From positions 434,001 through 498,000 of the forward strand of contig MKVH01000024.1 in assembly GCA_001899175.1 (NCBI GenBank): DNA of 64,000 nucleotides. Reading direction: 5' to 3'. Origin of the DNA: Candidatus Kapaibacterium thiocyanatum. GTDB lineage: Bacteria; Bacteroidota; Ignavibacteria; Kapaibacteriales; Kapaibacteriaceae. The translations under genes were made by a program, and so were the position numbers. The notes under the pieces are model-generated. The model made no database searches. It saw only the letters and a list, made by a program, of their open reading frames with translations, and was not told the origin of the DNA. Positions 52,945-60,558 of the stretch are shown piece after piece; the first letter of the stretch is position 1, and each line of letters begins with the position of its first letter.

Positions 52945-54641
52945 GGATGGCCCTCCTTGTGTGTCGTCGACGGGTCGGCGAGAATCGGAGGCTTGGCCTG
53001 CGACTTCTGTTTCTTCTGTACTTCGATGGTGCTGACGAGCAGGCTGGGCGCGCTGGCGCTCACCGGTACGCCACCGGATTCGGCACCGCACACGCCGTTG
53101 AAGATGCCCGTGTCGTCCGCCGCGGCCACGATGTTATTGAACGTCGTCAGCGGCGTGCCGATGAGGTCGACACCGCGTACGAGTTCGTCCGGACGTCCGT
53201 CGGCGAAGATCTTGTAGACGACGAGGGGCTGGACGTTGAAGGCATTGGGAACCGTACGTCCGGTAAAGGTGAAGCCGCCCTGGATGTCGTCGAACAGCAG
53301 GCCGAATTCCTTGCCCTGCTTCCTGCATTCGGCGCGCAGCATGGCGCGCAGGGAGTCCAGCGGTACCTTCTTCTGCGCTTCGACGATGAGATTGGACTGA
53401 CGCGAGACGCAACGATAGCCTGCCTGACGGCGGCCGTGGCCATTGCTGTTCGTGAAGTTCTCGATGGGTGAGCGGGACATCAGGAAGTTGCGGAAGACTC
53501 CGTTCTCGACGGCCACGACGCGTTGCCCGGGGATGCCTTCGTCGTCGTACTGATAATAACCGACGATATCATGATCCGCGAGTTGCTTCCTGGTCGGGTC
53601 GAAGACGACGTTGATGAAGTCGGGCAGGATCTTCTTGCCCAGGAAGGGCTTGAAGGTCTGGCTCGAATTGGCGTCCTTCTGGCGGTGCCCCTCCACACGA
53701 TGACCGAAGATCTCGTGGAAGAAGACGCCCGCGCTGCGGCCGGACAGGATGGCGGGTCCCGAATAGGTCTCCATGAGCGGCGCATTGCGCAACCGGAGAC
53801 AGAGGTCGATCATGGAGCGCACGTCCTTCTTCATGTCTTCCAGCGAGGGCAGGCCCTCGGGAGTGAAGGCCGAATAGCTCTTGTACAGGGGAAGCGACAT
53901 CCCGTCGTCGGCCTTGGCCTTGACGATGACGAACATCTTCACGATCGGTTCGATCGTACGGATGACAGAGCCTTCGCTATTGACGAAGTACTTCGTCAGG
54001 TAGTCGGCCTGGAAGGTGACGCGTCCGGTGTAGAGATCGGGATTGCCGAGGCACATCGCCGAAAGGTTGCGGACGATGCCCTTCCATCCGAGCGTGTCGA
54101 AGGCGAAGTCGACAGGATTGTCGAGATGATGGTAGGCCTTTTCGTGCGACATGTCTGCCGACGTATCCTCTTCCTTCACCTTGACCTGCCTGTTGGTGAG
54201 GACCTTGCCAAGGCGCTCTTCGGCGGCCTTGTATGCTCGGTCCGTCGTGGACCATATCAACGAACGGATGGCCGCTTCGTCGTCTTCCAGCGGCAGGGTC
54301 ACACCGCGGGTACCCCGGCCGAACTCGTAGGCCACACCGCGGATGGGGCGGGTGTTGTCGAGATCGTACGAACCAACGCGCAGGTCCACATCCAGGACGC
54401 GCCGTACGGTATGGTTGTCGTATTCGAGCGACCCGAACGACGCGGCGAACTGCGTGGTCCGGGTTTCGGTAACGGCATAGGAGAGGAAGTAGGGTGGATT
54501 GGGCTGCGAGGCGAGCTGGCGCATCGAGCGGTCGAGCTCGGTCTTCATCGCACGGAGGATCACGGATTCGTTCTGGGCACGCGTGATACCGGTTGCGAGG
54601 AGAAGCCCGAGAACGACTGGCAGGGCTAGTGATTTATGCAT
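52941..54641 (-). CDS. Exported TldD-like metalloprotease
   Basis: 566 residues from ATG 54641. Signal peptide: SLALPVVLGLLLATGITRAQ. The catalytic motif HEIFGHRVEGHR (HExxxH) is at about residue 325, within AGVFFHEIFGH. Other TldD features: LLFDDIQGGFTFTGRT and VYKIFADGRPDELVRG. Family members in E. coli (TldD/TldE) are cytosolic and process peptides such as microcin B17; here both partners carry signal peptides, so they probably act outside the cytoplasm. The start overlaps gpmA by eight bases. Confidence 0.92.
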   Translation of the reverse strand: MHKSLALPVVLGLLLATGITRAQNESVILRAMKTELDRSMRQLASQPNPPYFLSYAVTETRTTQFAASFGSLEYDNHTVRRVLDVDLRVGSYDLDNTRPIRGVAYEFGRGTRGVTLPLEDDEAAIRSLIWSTTDRAYKAAEERLGKVLTNRQVKVKEEDTSADMSHEKAYHHLDNPVDFAFDTLGWKGIVRNLSAMCLGNPDLYTGRVTFQADYLTKYFVNSEGSVIRTIEPIVKMFVIVKAKADDGMSLPLYKSYSAFTPEGLPSLEDMKKDVRSMIDLCLRLRNAPLMETYSGPAILSGRSAGVFFHEIFGHRVEGHRQKDANSSQTFKPFLGKKILPDFINVVFDPTRKQLADHDIVGYYQYDDEGIPGQRVVAVENGVFRNFLMSRSPIENFTNSNGHGRRQAGYRCVSRQSNLIVEAQKKVPLDSLRAMLRAECRKQGKEFGLLFDDIQGGFTFTGRTVPNAFNVQPLVVYKIFADGRPDELVRGVDLIGTPLTTFNNIVAAADDTGIFNGVCGAESGGVPVSASAPSLLVSTIEVQKKQKSQAKPPILADPSTTHKEGHP

Positions 54642-55254
54642 GCGCTGGATTGAGCATGGTCCTCGAAAGGACATGGAGAGATGAATCCAGTTCGTACCTG
54701 ATAGGTATACCGGTGGGGATTTCGACCTTCAGAATTTCTTCGGGCGACAGACCTTCGATCTTCATGATGAGGGCGCGGAGCGAGTTCCCGTGCGCCACGA
54801 CGAGGATGTTGGAGCCGCTTCGCAGCAGGGGCGCGATGGTTCCGTCGAAGTAGGGGATGACGCGTGCCTGCGTGTCCTTCAGCGATTCGCCGTTCGGGGG
54901 AGCGATGTCGTAACTGCGACGCCAGATATGTACCTGGTCGTCACCGTACTTGTCCGCCGTTTCCTTCTTGTTGAGGCCCTGCAGGTCGCCGTAGTGACGT
55001 TCGTTCAGGGCCTGGTCGCGCATGATGGGCAGGCCGTGTTTTCCGGCGGCTTCCAGGGCGATGTCGGCCGTGCGGATGGCGCGCAGCAGCACCGACGTGA
55101 AGACGTTGTCGACGGGAACGTCCGCGAGCGAGGCTCCGGCGCGGGCAGCTTCCTGCTCACCCTTGGGAGAGAGATTGACGTCGACCCAGCCCGTAAATCG
55201 ATTTTCGAGATTCCACTGTGATTCGCCGTGGCGAAGAAGGGTCAGAGTCGGCAT
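54634..55254 (-). CDS. gpmA: 2,3-bisphosphoglycerate-dependent phosphoglycerate mutase
   Basis: 206 residues, a short version of the usual 228-250. Interconverts 3- and 2-phosphoglycerate in glycolysis. The phosphohistidine motif LLRHGESQWN is at residues 6-15, RFTGWVDVNLSPKGEQEA follows, and LNERHYGDLQGLNKKE and VVAHGNSLRALI hold the other catalytic residues. The C-terminus is shorter than in E. coli GpmA. Sixteen bases after mce and overlapping the tldD-like start, so it is co-transcribed. Confidence 0.94.
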   Translation of the reverse strand: MPTLTLLRHGESQWNLENRFTGWVDVNLSPKGEQEAARAGASLADVPVDNVFTSVLLRAIRTADIALEAAGKHGLPIMRDQALNERHYGDLQGLNKKETADKYGDDQVHIWRRSYDIAPPNGESLKDTQARVIPYFDGTIAPLLRSGSNILVVAHGNSLRALIMKIEGLSPEEILKVEIPTGIPIRYELDSSLHVLSRTMLNPAHA

Positions 55255-55270
55255 GGGCGTACGGGGAGAA

Positions 55271-55675
55271 CTAGTGATTGGGAGAGCAGAGCTCCATCAG
55301 CACACCACCTGTCGACTTCGGATGAAGGAAGGCGATGAGCATGTCGTGGGCACCTGCCTGTGGAGTCGTATTGATCAGGCGGATACCATCGGCGTTCAAA
55401 CGCGTCAGATCATCGTCGATTGTATCCGTCCGGAAGGCGATATGATGGATGCCCTCGCCGCGTTTGTCGAGAAAGATGGCGATGGGGGATTGGTCGTGCA
55501 GGGGAGCCGTGAGCTCGATACGGACGTCGCCGACGAGGAAGGAAGCGATGTCCACTCCCTGATCCTGTACCTGCTCCCTGTGGAAGTCCGTAACGGCGAA
55601 GATCCTGCGATAGAGCTCCATGCTCGCTTCGAGATCACGCACGGCGATACCGATATGGTCGACGGCCGATATCAT
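55271..55675 (-). CDS. mce: Methylmalonyl-CoA epimerase
   Basis: 134 residues of vicinal-oxygen-chelate fold, normal length. Metal-ligand positions are seen in VDHIGIAV, GIHHIAFRTD and LMELCSP. Converts (S)- to (R)-methylmalonyl-CoA in propionate metabolism; the mutase genes are not in the window. The start overlaps the stop of the glmU-like gene by four bases. Confidence 0.92.
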   Translation of the reverse strand: MISAVDHIGIAVRDLEASMELYRRIFAVTDFHREQVQDQGVDIASFLVGDVRIELTAPLHDQSPIAIFLDKRGEGIHHIAFRTDTIDDDLTRLNADGIRLINTTPQAGAHDMLIAFLHPKSTGGVLMELCSPNH

Positions 55676-56442
55676 GCCGTCGTATCGCGGAGTGTCAGCA
55701 TGTCGGCGGCGCGCTGAAGGTCATCCATGGTGTTGATGCCGTGGAGTTCCTCCCAGTTCGATGTATGGAAAGCGTGAACGCGCTTCCCGTCCGCCTGCAG
55801 GATGCCGATGATGTCCGTCAGGTAGTATTCGCCCTGGACGTTACCGTTTCGTACGAGGTCGAGCGCGGGGAACAGGTCGGCCGAGCGGACGATGTAGATG
55901 CCGGAGTTGATTTCTCCGATGGCACGCTGGGCTTCCGATGCGTCCTTGTGTTCGACGATGCTCCGGAGATTGCCATCGGCGTCGCGGACGATCCGCCCGT
56001 ATCCCGTCGGATCCGATACCGTGGTCGTCAGAACCGAGATGTCGGCTTCGGCTGTACGGTGATCCTGAAGGAAGGCTTCGAGCGTCTCCGCGGTCAGAAG
56101 GGGAACGTCGCCCGAAAGGATCAGGACGTCGACGTCCTTGTCTCCCAGTTCCGTCCGCGTCTGCTGTACGGCATGTCCCGTGCCGAGCTGTTCGCTCTGG
56201 ACGACGCAGACGGCCGATGGATCGTGACCTGCGACGAAGTTCCGGACGGCGTCGCGCTGGTGGCCGACGATGACGACGACATGGGAAGGATCCAGCACAC
56301 GGGCCTGATCGAGGACGTAGGCGAGGAGCGGACGATCGTGCAACGGGGCCAGGACCTTTGCCTTGTCGGGATTCCCCATGCGTTTGCCCTTGCCCGCTGC
56401 GAGGATCGCTACGGCGAGGGGGCGGCGTTCATGGTCGACCAT
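55672..56442 (-). CDS. GlmU-type UDP-GlcNAc pyrophosphorylase domain without acetyltransferase domain
   Basis: 256 residues: only the N-terminal nucleotidyltransferase half of bifunctional GlmU (about 456 residues). GlmU-specific motifs are strong: LAAGKGKRM (Lys where Thr is usual), EQLGTGHAVQQ, LSGDVPLL, TGYGRIVRDADG, VEHKDASEAQ, EINSGIY and GEYYLTDII. It should make UDP-GlcNAc from GlcNAc-1-P, so a separate acetyltransferase must exist. Its start overlaps the panD stop by one base. Confidence 0.9.
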   Translation of the reverse strand: MVDHERRPLAVAILAAGKGKRMGNPDKAKVLAPLHDRPLLAYVLDQARVLDPSHVVVIVGHQRDAVRNFVAGHDPSAVCVVQSEQLGTGHAVQQTRTELGDKDVDVLILSGDVPLLTAETLEAFLQDHRTAEADISVLTTTVSDPTGYGRIVRDADGNLRSIVEHKDASEAQRAIGEINSGIYIVRSADLFPALDLVRNGNVQGEYYLTDIIGILQADGKRVHAFHTSNWEELHGINTMDDLQRAADMLTLRDTTA

Positions 56443-56834
56443 CAGTGATGCCCCATGGACGTATAGGCCTCGACGCTCTGCGATGTGGAGACGATGTCGT
56501 TGTTCTTGTCGACGAGGACGACGGTCGGATGGTAGGCACGTGCCTCGGCATCGGGCATCGTCGTATAGGAGATGATGATGACTTCGTCACCGATATGACC
56601 CTTGCGCGCGGCCGCACCGTTGAGACAGATGTCGCGGTTGCCGCGGATTCCGGGGATGACGTAGGTTTCGAACCGTTCACCGTTGTTGATGTTGACGACC
56701 GACACCTTCTCGTAGGCGATCAGATCAGCGGCTTCCATCAGATCTTCATCGATCGTCAGGCTGCCTTCATAATACAGATCCGCCTGCGTGATGCGGGCAC
56801 GATGAAGCTTCGACTTGAACATGACGCGGTTCAT
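56442..56834 (-). CDS. panD: Aspartate 1-decarboxylase
   Basis: 130 residues from ATG 56834, preceded by GAGGA five bases upstream; an ATG ten codons earlier is less likely. Makes beta-alanine for pantothenate. The self-cleavage site that yields the pyruvoyl group is the Gly-Ser in YYEGSLTID (about residue 24), and the [20 protein letters not shown] opening is typical. First gene of the minus-strand operon that continues through glmU-like, mce, gpmA and the tld pair. Confidence 0.95.
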   Translation of the reverse strand: MNRVMFKSKLHRARITQADLYYEGSLTIDEDLMEAADLIAYEKVSVVNINNGERFETYVIPGIRGNRDICLNGAAARKGHIGDEVIIISYTTMPDAEARAYHPTVVLVDKNNDIVSTSQSVEAYTSMGHH

Positions 56835-56911
56835 GGATTCCTCGCGACGAGTATGGCGAACCACAAAACTATGGATTTTCCCGTGTTAGGACGAACGACG
56901 GGGGCCCTTCG

Positions 56912-56919
56912 TATCTTTG
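56912..56919 (+). promoter_or_regulatory. Promoter -7 element TATCTTTG before the AtuA-like gene
   Basis: An exact TAnnTTTG match ending three bases before the ATG at 56923. Another leaderless arrangement. Confidence 0.5.
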
Positions 56920-56922
56920 GGG

Positions 56923-57255
56923 ATGATTATTCCGCTGTCGAAACTTGCCCATGCCCGCAGTGGCGATAAAGGTGATGCCGCGAACTGCGGCGTGATCGCA
57001 TTCAAGGAAGAATGGTATCCCCTGCTACGCGACATCCTTACCGTGGAACGCGTCAAGGCTCACTTCGAGGGTCTCGCCCTCGGGCCCGTGGAGCGGTATG
57101 AACTACCCAACCTGTGGGCCATCAATTTCGTGCTGCACAATACGCTCGGCGGCGGTGGGACCGTTTCGCTCAAGCTCGATGCCCAGGGCAAGACGATCGC
57201 TTCGGCCATGCTGCTGATGAACGTCGAGGTGCCGGACGATCTCGTCGTGGACTGA
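56923..57255 (+). CDS. AtuA-like ferredoxin-fold small protein
   Basis: 110 residues, no signal. LSKLAHARSGDKGDAANCGV and VIAF near the N-terminus are the hallmark of the C-terminal (ferredoxin-fold) domain of AtuA, the acyclic-terpene utilisation protein; here it stands alone. NFVLHNTLGGGGTVSLKLDA also fits. The stand-alone form often sits beside a separate AtuA N-domain gene, but none is present here. Biochemical role unknown. An upstream TTG would add two residues inside the promoter element. Confidence 0.85.
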   Translation: MIIPLSKLAHARSGDKGDAANCGVIAFKEEWYPLLRDILTVERVKAHFEGLALGPVERYELPNLWAINFVLHNTLGGGGTVSLKLDAQGKTIASAMLLMNVEVPDDLVVD

Positions 57256-57289
57256 TGCCGGATGGCCGGTGACGGCAAGGCGGACCTCG

Positions 57290-57745
57290 TTATCTGGGCC
57301 GCAGCGGGCTGCCGAGACCACAGACGGATTCCAGCGAATTCATGATCGGGCGCATCCATTCCTTGACTTCGTCGCCGGACCATTTCTTGTCCCAGGTCTG
57401 GGTCACGTCGCTCCCGTCCAGACGCTCGGAAACGCTCGATACGTGGATCACGACCGTATCTCCGGTATGCTTGACCTTCCACGTGCGGATAAGCGACACG
57501 TACCGGTACAGCACCTGGTATGTGGTGTCCTGCGCTTCCAGATAGCCATCCTCGTCCCTGCGCTCGGTGATGGTATAGCCGTTCCTGTCGAAGACCCCAG
57601 CCGCCTGTTCGATGAAATTCTTCGGACCTGCCTCGCAATACATCTTCATAGGACGTGGTTTGTCGAGATAGCCGCAGGCGCCGACGGTAATGGCGACGAC
57701 GAGAGGAAGTAGGATGGACAAAGAGCGTTGGATTCGTAGGCGCAT
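57290..57745 (-). CDS. Lipoprotein of unknown function
   Basis: 151 residues. Signal ends ITVGACGYLD with a lipobox cysteine (VGAC), so it is probably lipid-anchored. The mature part has YCEAGPKNFIEQAAGVFDRN, GYTITERRDEDGYLEAQ and DKKWSGDEVKEWMRPI; the second half looks like a mixed alpha/beta domain. No family recognised. The frame stays open far upstream, but the ATG at 57745 directly precedes the signal peptide. A TATTTTCG element at 57773-57780 on the minus strand may be its promoter. Confidence 0.78.
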   Translation of the reverse strand: MRLRIQRSLSILLPLVVAITVGACGYLDKPRPMKMYCEAGPKNFIEQAAGVFDRNGYTITERRDEDGYLEAQDTTYQVLYRYVSLIRTWKVKHTGDTVVIHVSSVSERLDGSDVTQTWDKKWSGDEVKEWMRPIMNSLESVCGLGSPLRPR

Positions 57746-57835
57746 GTGTTGTTGTTCCGTGCAATCTTGCGTCGAAAATAGCCTGTACGACGGAAACGAC
57801 CGACTTTTGACCTTTTTGTTTCTTCTGATCTTCAC

Positions 57836-59134
57836 ATGCCTGTCATGACCCCACCAGAACACGCATCCGGTCTGCCCGAATACGCCCGCAGTATGGATGC
57901 TGCCGACGAGCTCGCTTCGTTCCGGCAGCGATTCCACTTCCCGCTGCACGACGGCCGCCCCGTCCTGTATTTTTGCGGCAATTCCCTCGGTCTGCAGCCG
58001 GTATCCACGAAGGATGCCGTCCTGGCCGAGCTGGACGACTGGAAAACCTATGGTGTGGAAGGACACTTCCATGCCCGTCATCCATGGTTCTCCTACCACC
58101 GGATGTTCCGCGAGCCGCTTGCCACCATCGTCGGTGCGAAGCACCACGAAGTGGTGGCCATGAATACGTTGACGGTGAACCTCCATCTCATGATGGTTTC
58201 CTTCTACCGTCCTACGGCATCACGATACAAGATCATCATGTCGGGTTCGGAGTTCCCGTCCGACCGCTATGCCGTGGAAAGCCAGATCAGACTGCACGGA
58301 TTCGATCCGGAACAGGCCATGATCGAGATCCAGCCCGAGCCCGGTGCATCGTGGCTGAAGACGGAACAGATCGTCGCTGCCATCCGTGAACACGGAGATG
58401 CGACGGCCCTCGTACTGTTCAGTGGGGTGCATTTCTACAGTGGACAGTTCTTCGACCTGGCGGCCATCGCTGCCGCTGCACACGAAGCAGGAGCCAAGGT
58501 AGGGTTCGATCTCGCCCACGCGGTGGGCAACGTCGAGCTCTCGCTGCACGACTGGAATGCCGACTTCGCCGTCTGGTGCTCCTACAAGTACCTGAATTCG
58601 GGTCCGGGTGGTGTTGGCGGCGTCTTCGTTCATGAACGCCATGCCGACGATCGCGAGCTTCAGCGTCTCGCGGGATGGTGGGGTAACGAGGAGTCCACGC
58701 GGTTCGCCATGGAGCATGGCTTCGTGCCGACATACGGTGCCGACGGCTGGCAGTTGAGCAATGCCCAGATCCTTGCCATGGCGGCACATAAGGCCTCGCT
58801 CGACATCTTCATGGAAGCAGGTATGCAGCGCCTGGCAGCCAAACGTACGGCGCTTACGAACCTCCTCGAACGTGTCGTCGACGATATCGCGTCGACGTTC
58901 AGCGGTATGCGTATCATCACACCCCGCGACGCATCGCAGCGTGGAGCTCAGCTCAGCATTCTCTTCGACAATCATGGACGTGCCATCTTCGAAGCACTCG
59001 TGGCACGTGGCGTCGTCGTCGACTGGCGTACGCCGAACGTCATCCGTGTCGCTCCCGTTCCCTTGTACAATTCCTATTCGGATGTCGTGGCCTTCGGCGA
59101 CATCCTCCGCGACGTGGTGGCGTCGATATCGTGA
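57836..59134 (+). CDS. kynU: Kynureninase
   Basis: 432 residues, PLP-dependent. Hydrolyses kynurenine or 3-hydroxykynurenine to anthranilate or 3-hydroxyanthranilate plus alanine. The N-terminus has LYFCGNSLGLQP, the PLP lysine is in WCSYKYLNSGPGGVGG (about residue 250), and GWWGNEESTRFAM is typical of the family. No other kynurenine-pathway gene is in the window. The stop overlaps the rlmB GTG start by four bases. An ATG three codons in is a possible alternative start. Confidence 0.95.
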   Translation: MPVMTPPEHASGLPEYARSMDAADELASFRQRFHFPLHDGRPVLYFCGNSLGLQPVSTKDAVLAELDDWKTYGVEGHFHARHPWFSYHRMFREPLATIVGAKHHEVVAMNTLTVNLHLMMVSFYRPTASRYKIIMSGSEFPSDRYAVESQIRLHGFDPEQAMIEIQPEPGASWLKTEQIVAAIREHGDATALVLFSGVHFYSGQFFDLAAIAAAAHEAGAKVGFDLAHAVGNVELSLHDWNADFAVWCSYKYLNSGPGGVGGVFVHERHADDRELQRLAGWWGNEESTRFAMEHGFVPTYGADGWQLSNAQILAMAAHKASLDIFMEAGMQRLAAKRTALTNLLERVVDDIASTFSGMRIITPRDASQRGAQLSILFDNHGRAIFEALVARGVVVDWRTPNVIRVAPVPLYNSYSDVVAFGDILRDVVASIS

Positions 59135-59919
59135 GTGAACTCCCTACAGAACTTGATCCCGCGCGGTACGTCGTCGGACGTCGTGCCGTTGCCGAAGCAC
59201 TTGCCGCACGTACTCCGCTGGAGAAGATATTCCTGAGCTATGGTGGCGAGGACGGACCGATGGCGGAGCTGCGCATCGCCGCGAAGCGTGCCGGTATCAC
59301 ATGCAGCGTGATGGACCGCCGGAAATTCGGCGCACTGGAAGCCGCACTTGGTCTGGGCCGCAACGATGCCCAGGGTGTGATCGCTCTTCGTCCTCTGCGT
59401 ACTGCGCTTACGCTCGAGCGGCTGGTCGAGGATGCGCTGGCTTCCAATCCTGCACCGCTGCTCGTGGCGCTCGACGGCATCACCGATCCGCACAACCTCG
59501 GAGCGATCGCACGATCCGCCGAATGTGTGGGTGCTGCAGGACTCATCCTTCCCGTAAAATTCACGGCGCCGATCACACCCGCTGCCGTCAAGGCTTCTGC
59601 CGGTGCGCTGGAGTTGCTTCCCGTGGCGCGTGTGCAGCGGATGTCCGAAACGCTGGCGCACCTGCGTGCTTCCGGATGGCGCATCATCGGCACCGCCATT
59701 CCGGCCGATGCATCGTACGACGCCGCGCATACGTACGATGGTCCCGTCATCATCGTGATCGGCAGTGAAGGCGAGGGACTTCACCCTCGCGTGCAGGCGG
59801 AATGCGACGTCGTGGTGACGATTCCCATGCTCGGACGCGTCGCGTCGCTGAACGCTTCCGTCGCTGCTGGCGTCGTGCTGTTCGAAGCACAACGTCAACG
59901 CAGATCGACCACGCATTGA
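59131..59919 (+). CDS. rlmB: 23S rRNA (guanosine-2'-O)-methyltransferase RlmB (SpoU family)
   Basis: 262 residues from GTG 59131. SpoU-type trefoil-knot methyltransferase acting on 23S rRNA. Motif 1 NLGAIARSAECVGAAG, motif 2 VIGSEGEGLHP and motif 3 IPMLGRVASLNASVAAGVVL are complete; an N-terminal substrate-binding domain (YVVGRRAVAEALA) is at residues 12-85. The length suits RlmB. Translationally coupled to kynU. Confidence 0.93.
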   Translation: MSELPTELDPARYVVGRRAVAEALAARTPLEKIFLSYGGEDGPMAELRIAAKRAGITCSVMDRRKFGALEAALGLGRNDAQGVIALRPLRTALTLERLVEDALASNPAPLLVALDGITDPHNLGAIARSAECVGAAGLILPVKFTAPITPAAVKASAGALELLPVARVQRMSETLAHLRASGWRIIGTAIPADASYDAAHTYDGPVIIVIGSEGEGLHPRVQAECDVVVTIPMLGRVASLNASVAAGVVLFEAQRQRRSTTH

Positions 59920-59930
59920 AGCACTGCACA

Positions 59931-59965
59931 AACAAAAAACCCTACGCTTGGTGAGGGGCGTAGGG
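59931..59965 (-). terminator. Intrinsic terminator oriented on the minus strand
   Basis: CCCTACGC (59940-59947) and GCGTAGGG (59958-59965) pair over 8 bp with a 10-base loop. On the minus strand the stem is followed by TTTTTT (59934-59939); on the plus strand there is no T-tract. So it terminates a transcript arriving from the right, although the nearest minus-strand gene ends about 590 bases away. Confidence 0.7.
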
Positions 59966-60558
59966 CTATGAGGGGGTTATATTCGGTTGCTACAGCAGCG
60001 TAGTGCAACTGCTGCAGGGTTCCGATGTCACGTTATTGCGTAAAACGATAATCGAGAGGATTTCGTGTATACTATTATGCCCAGATACCGGAAATCCGTT
60101 TCGAGTTTCCTAGGTCAATATACCATTTTTCCTCTATGCCGGACAGTAGTATTTATTAGGATGTTATTAGTCGGAGCCCGGCCGTCCCGCATTGAAAACA
60201 CAGGCCATTACTGACATTCCGGGCCGTTGCGGGTATCTCGGACGTAGTTGTACGTAGGCACTCCTGTTCCGTCGTCTGTCGAAGGTATGCCATCCTCGTC
60301 ACGCCGATATCTCGACATCCGGTCGTCCATATCCGAATTCCATGTTCAGGATTCATTCACGATACGGCGCTTCCTTCCGGCGTTGTCGTGAAATACCACG
60401 ACAAGTCGTTATCTGCGATCCGCACGAAGTGTCGATCGTAAACGCGGTTATTATTTCGTGTGGCGTAACTACATAGGGATACCTGCCGCCGAAAGGCATT
60501 CCCAAAAGGAAAGGAATCCGATCCATCGGCAGACGAAACGGGATCGCTTCTCCGGATA
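59966..60558. other. Gap without a convincing gene; more AT-rich
   Basis: About 590 bases between the minus-strand terminator and the stop of the large ThuA-domain gene. Bases 60040-60170 are clearly more AT-rich than the rest of the window. Short minus-strand frames (60156-60356, 60353-60562) lack start signals and family resemblance. It may be a long 3' untranslated region of the ThuA gene, a small RNA, or decayed coding sequence. Confidence 0.5.

Noticed and set aside
57290-58186. Extended N-terminus for the lipoprotein gene
   Set aside because: The extra 147 codons run antisense through the kynU start and the divergent promoter region; the lipobox signal begins at 57745.
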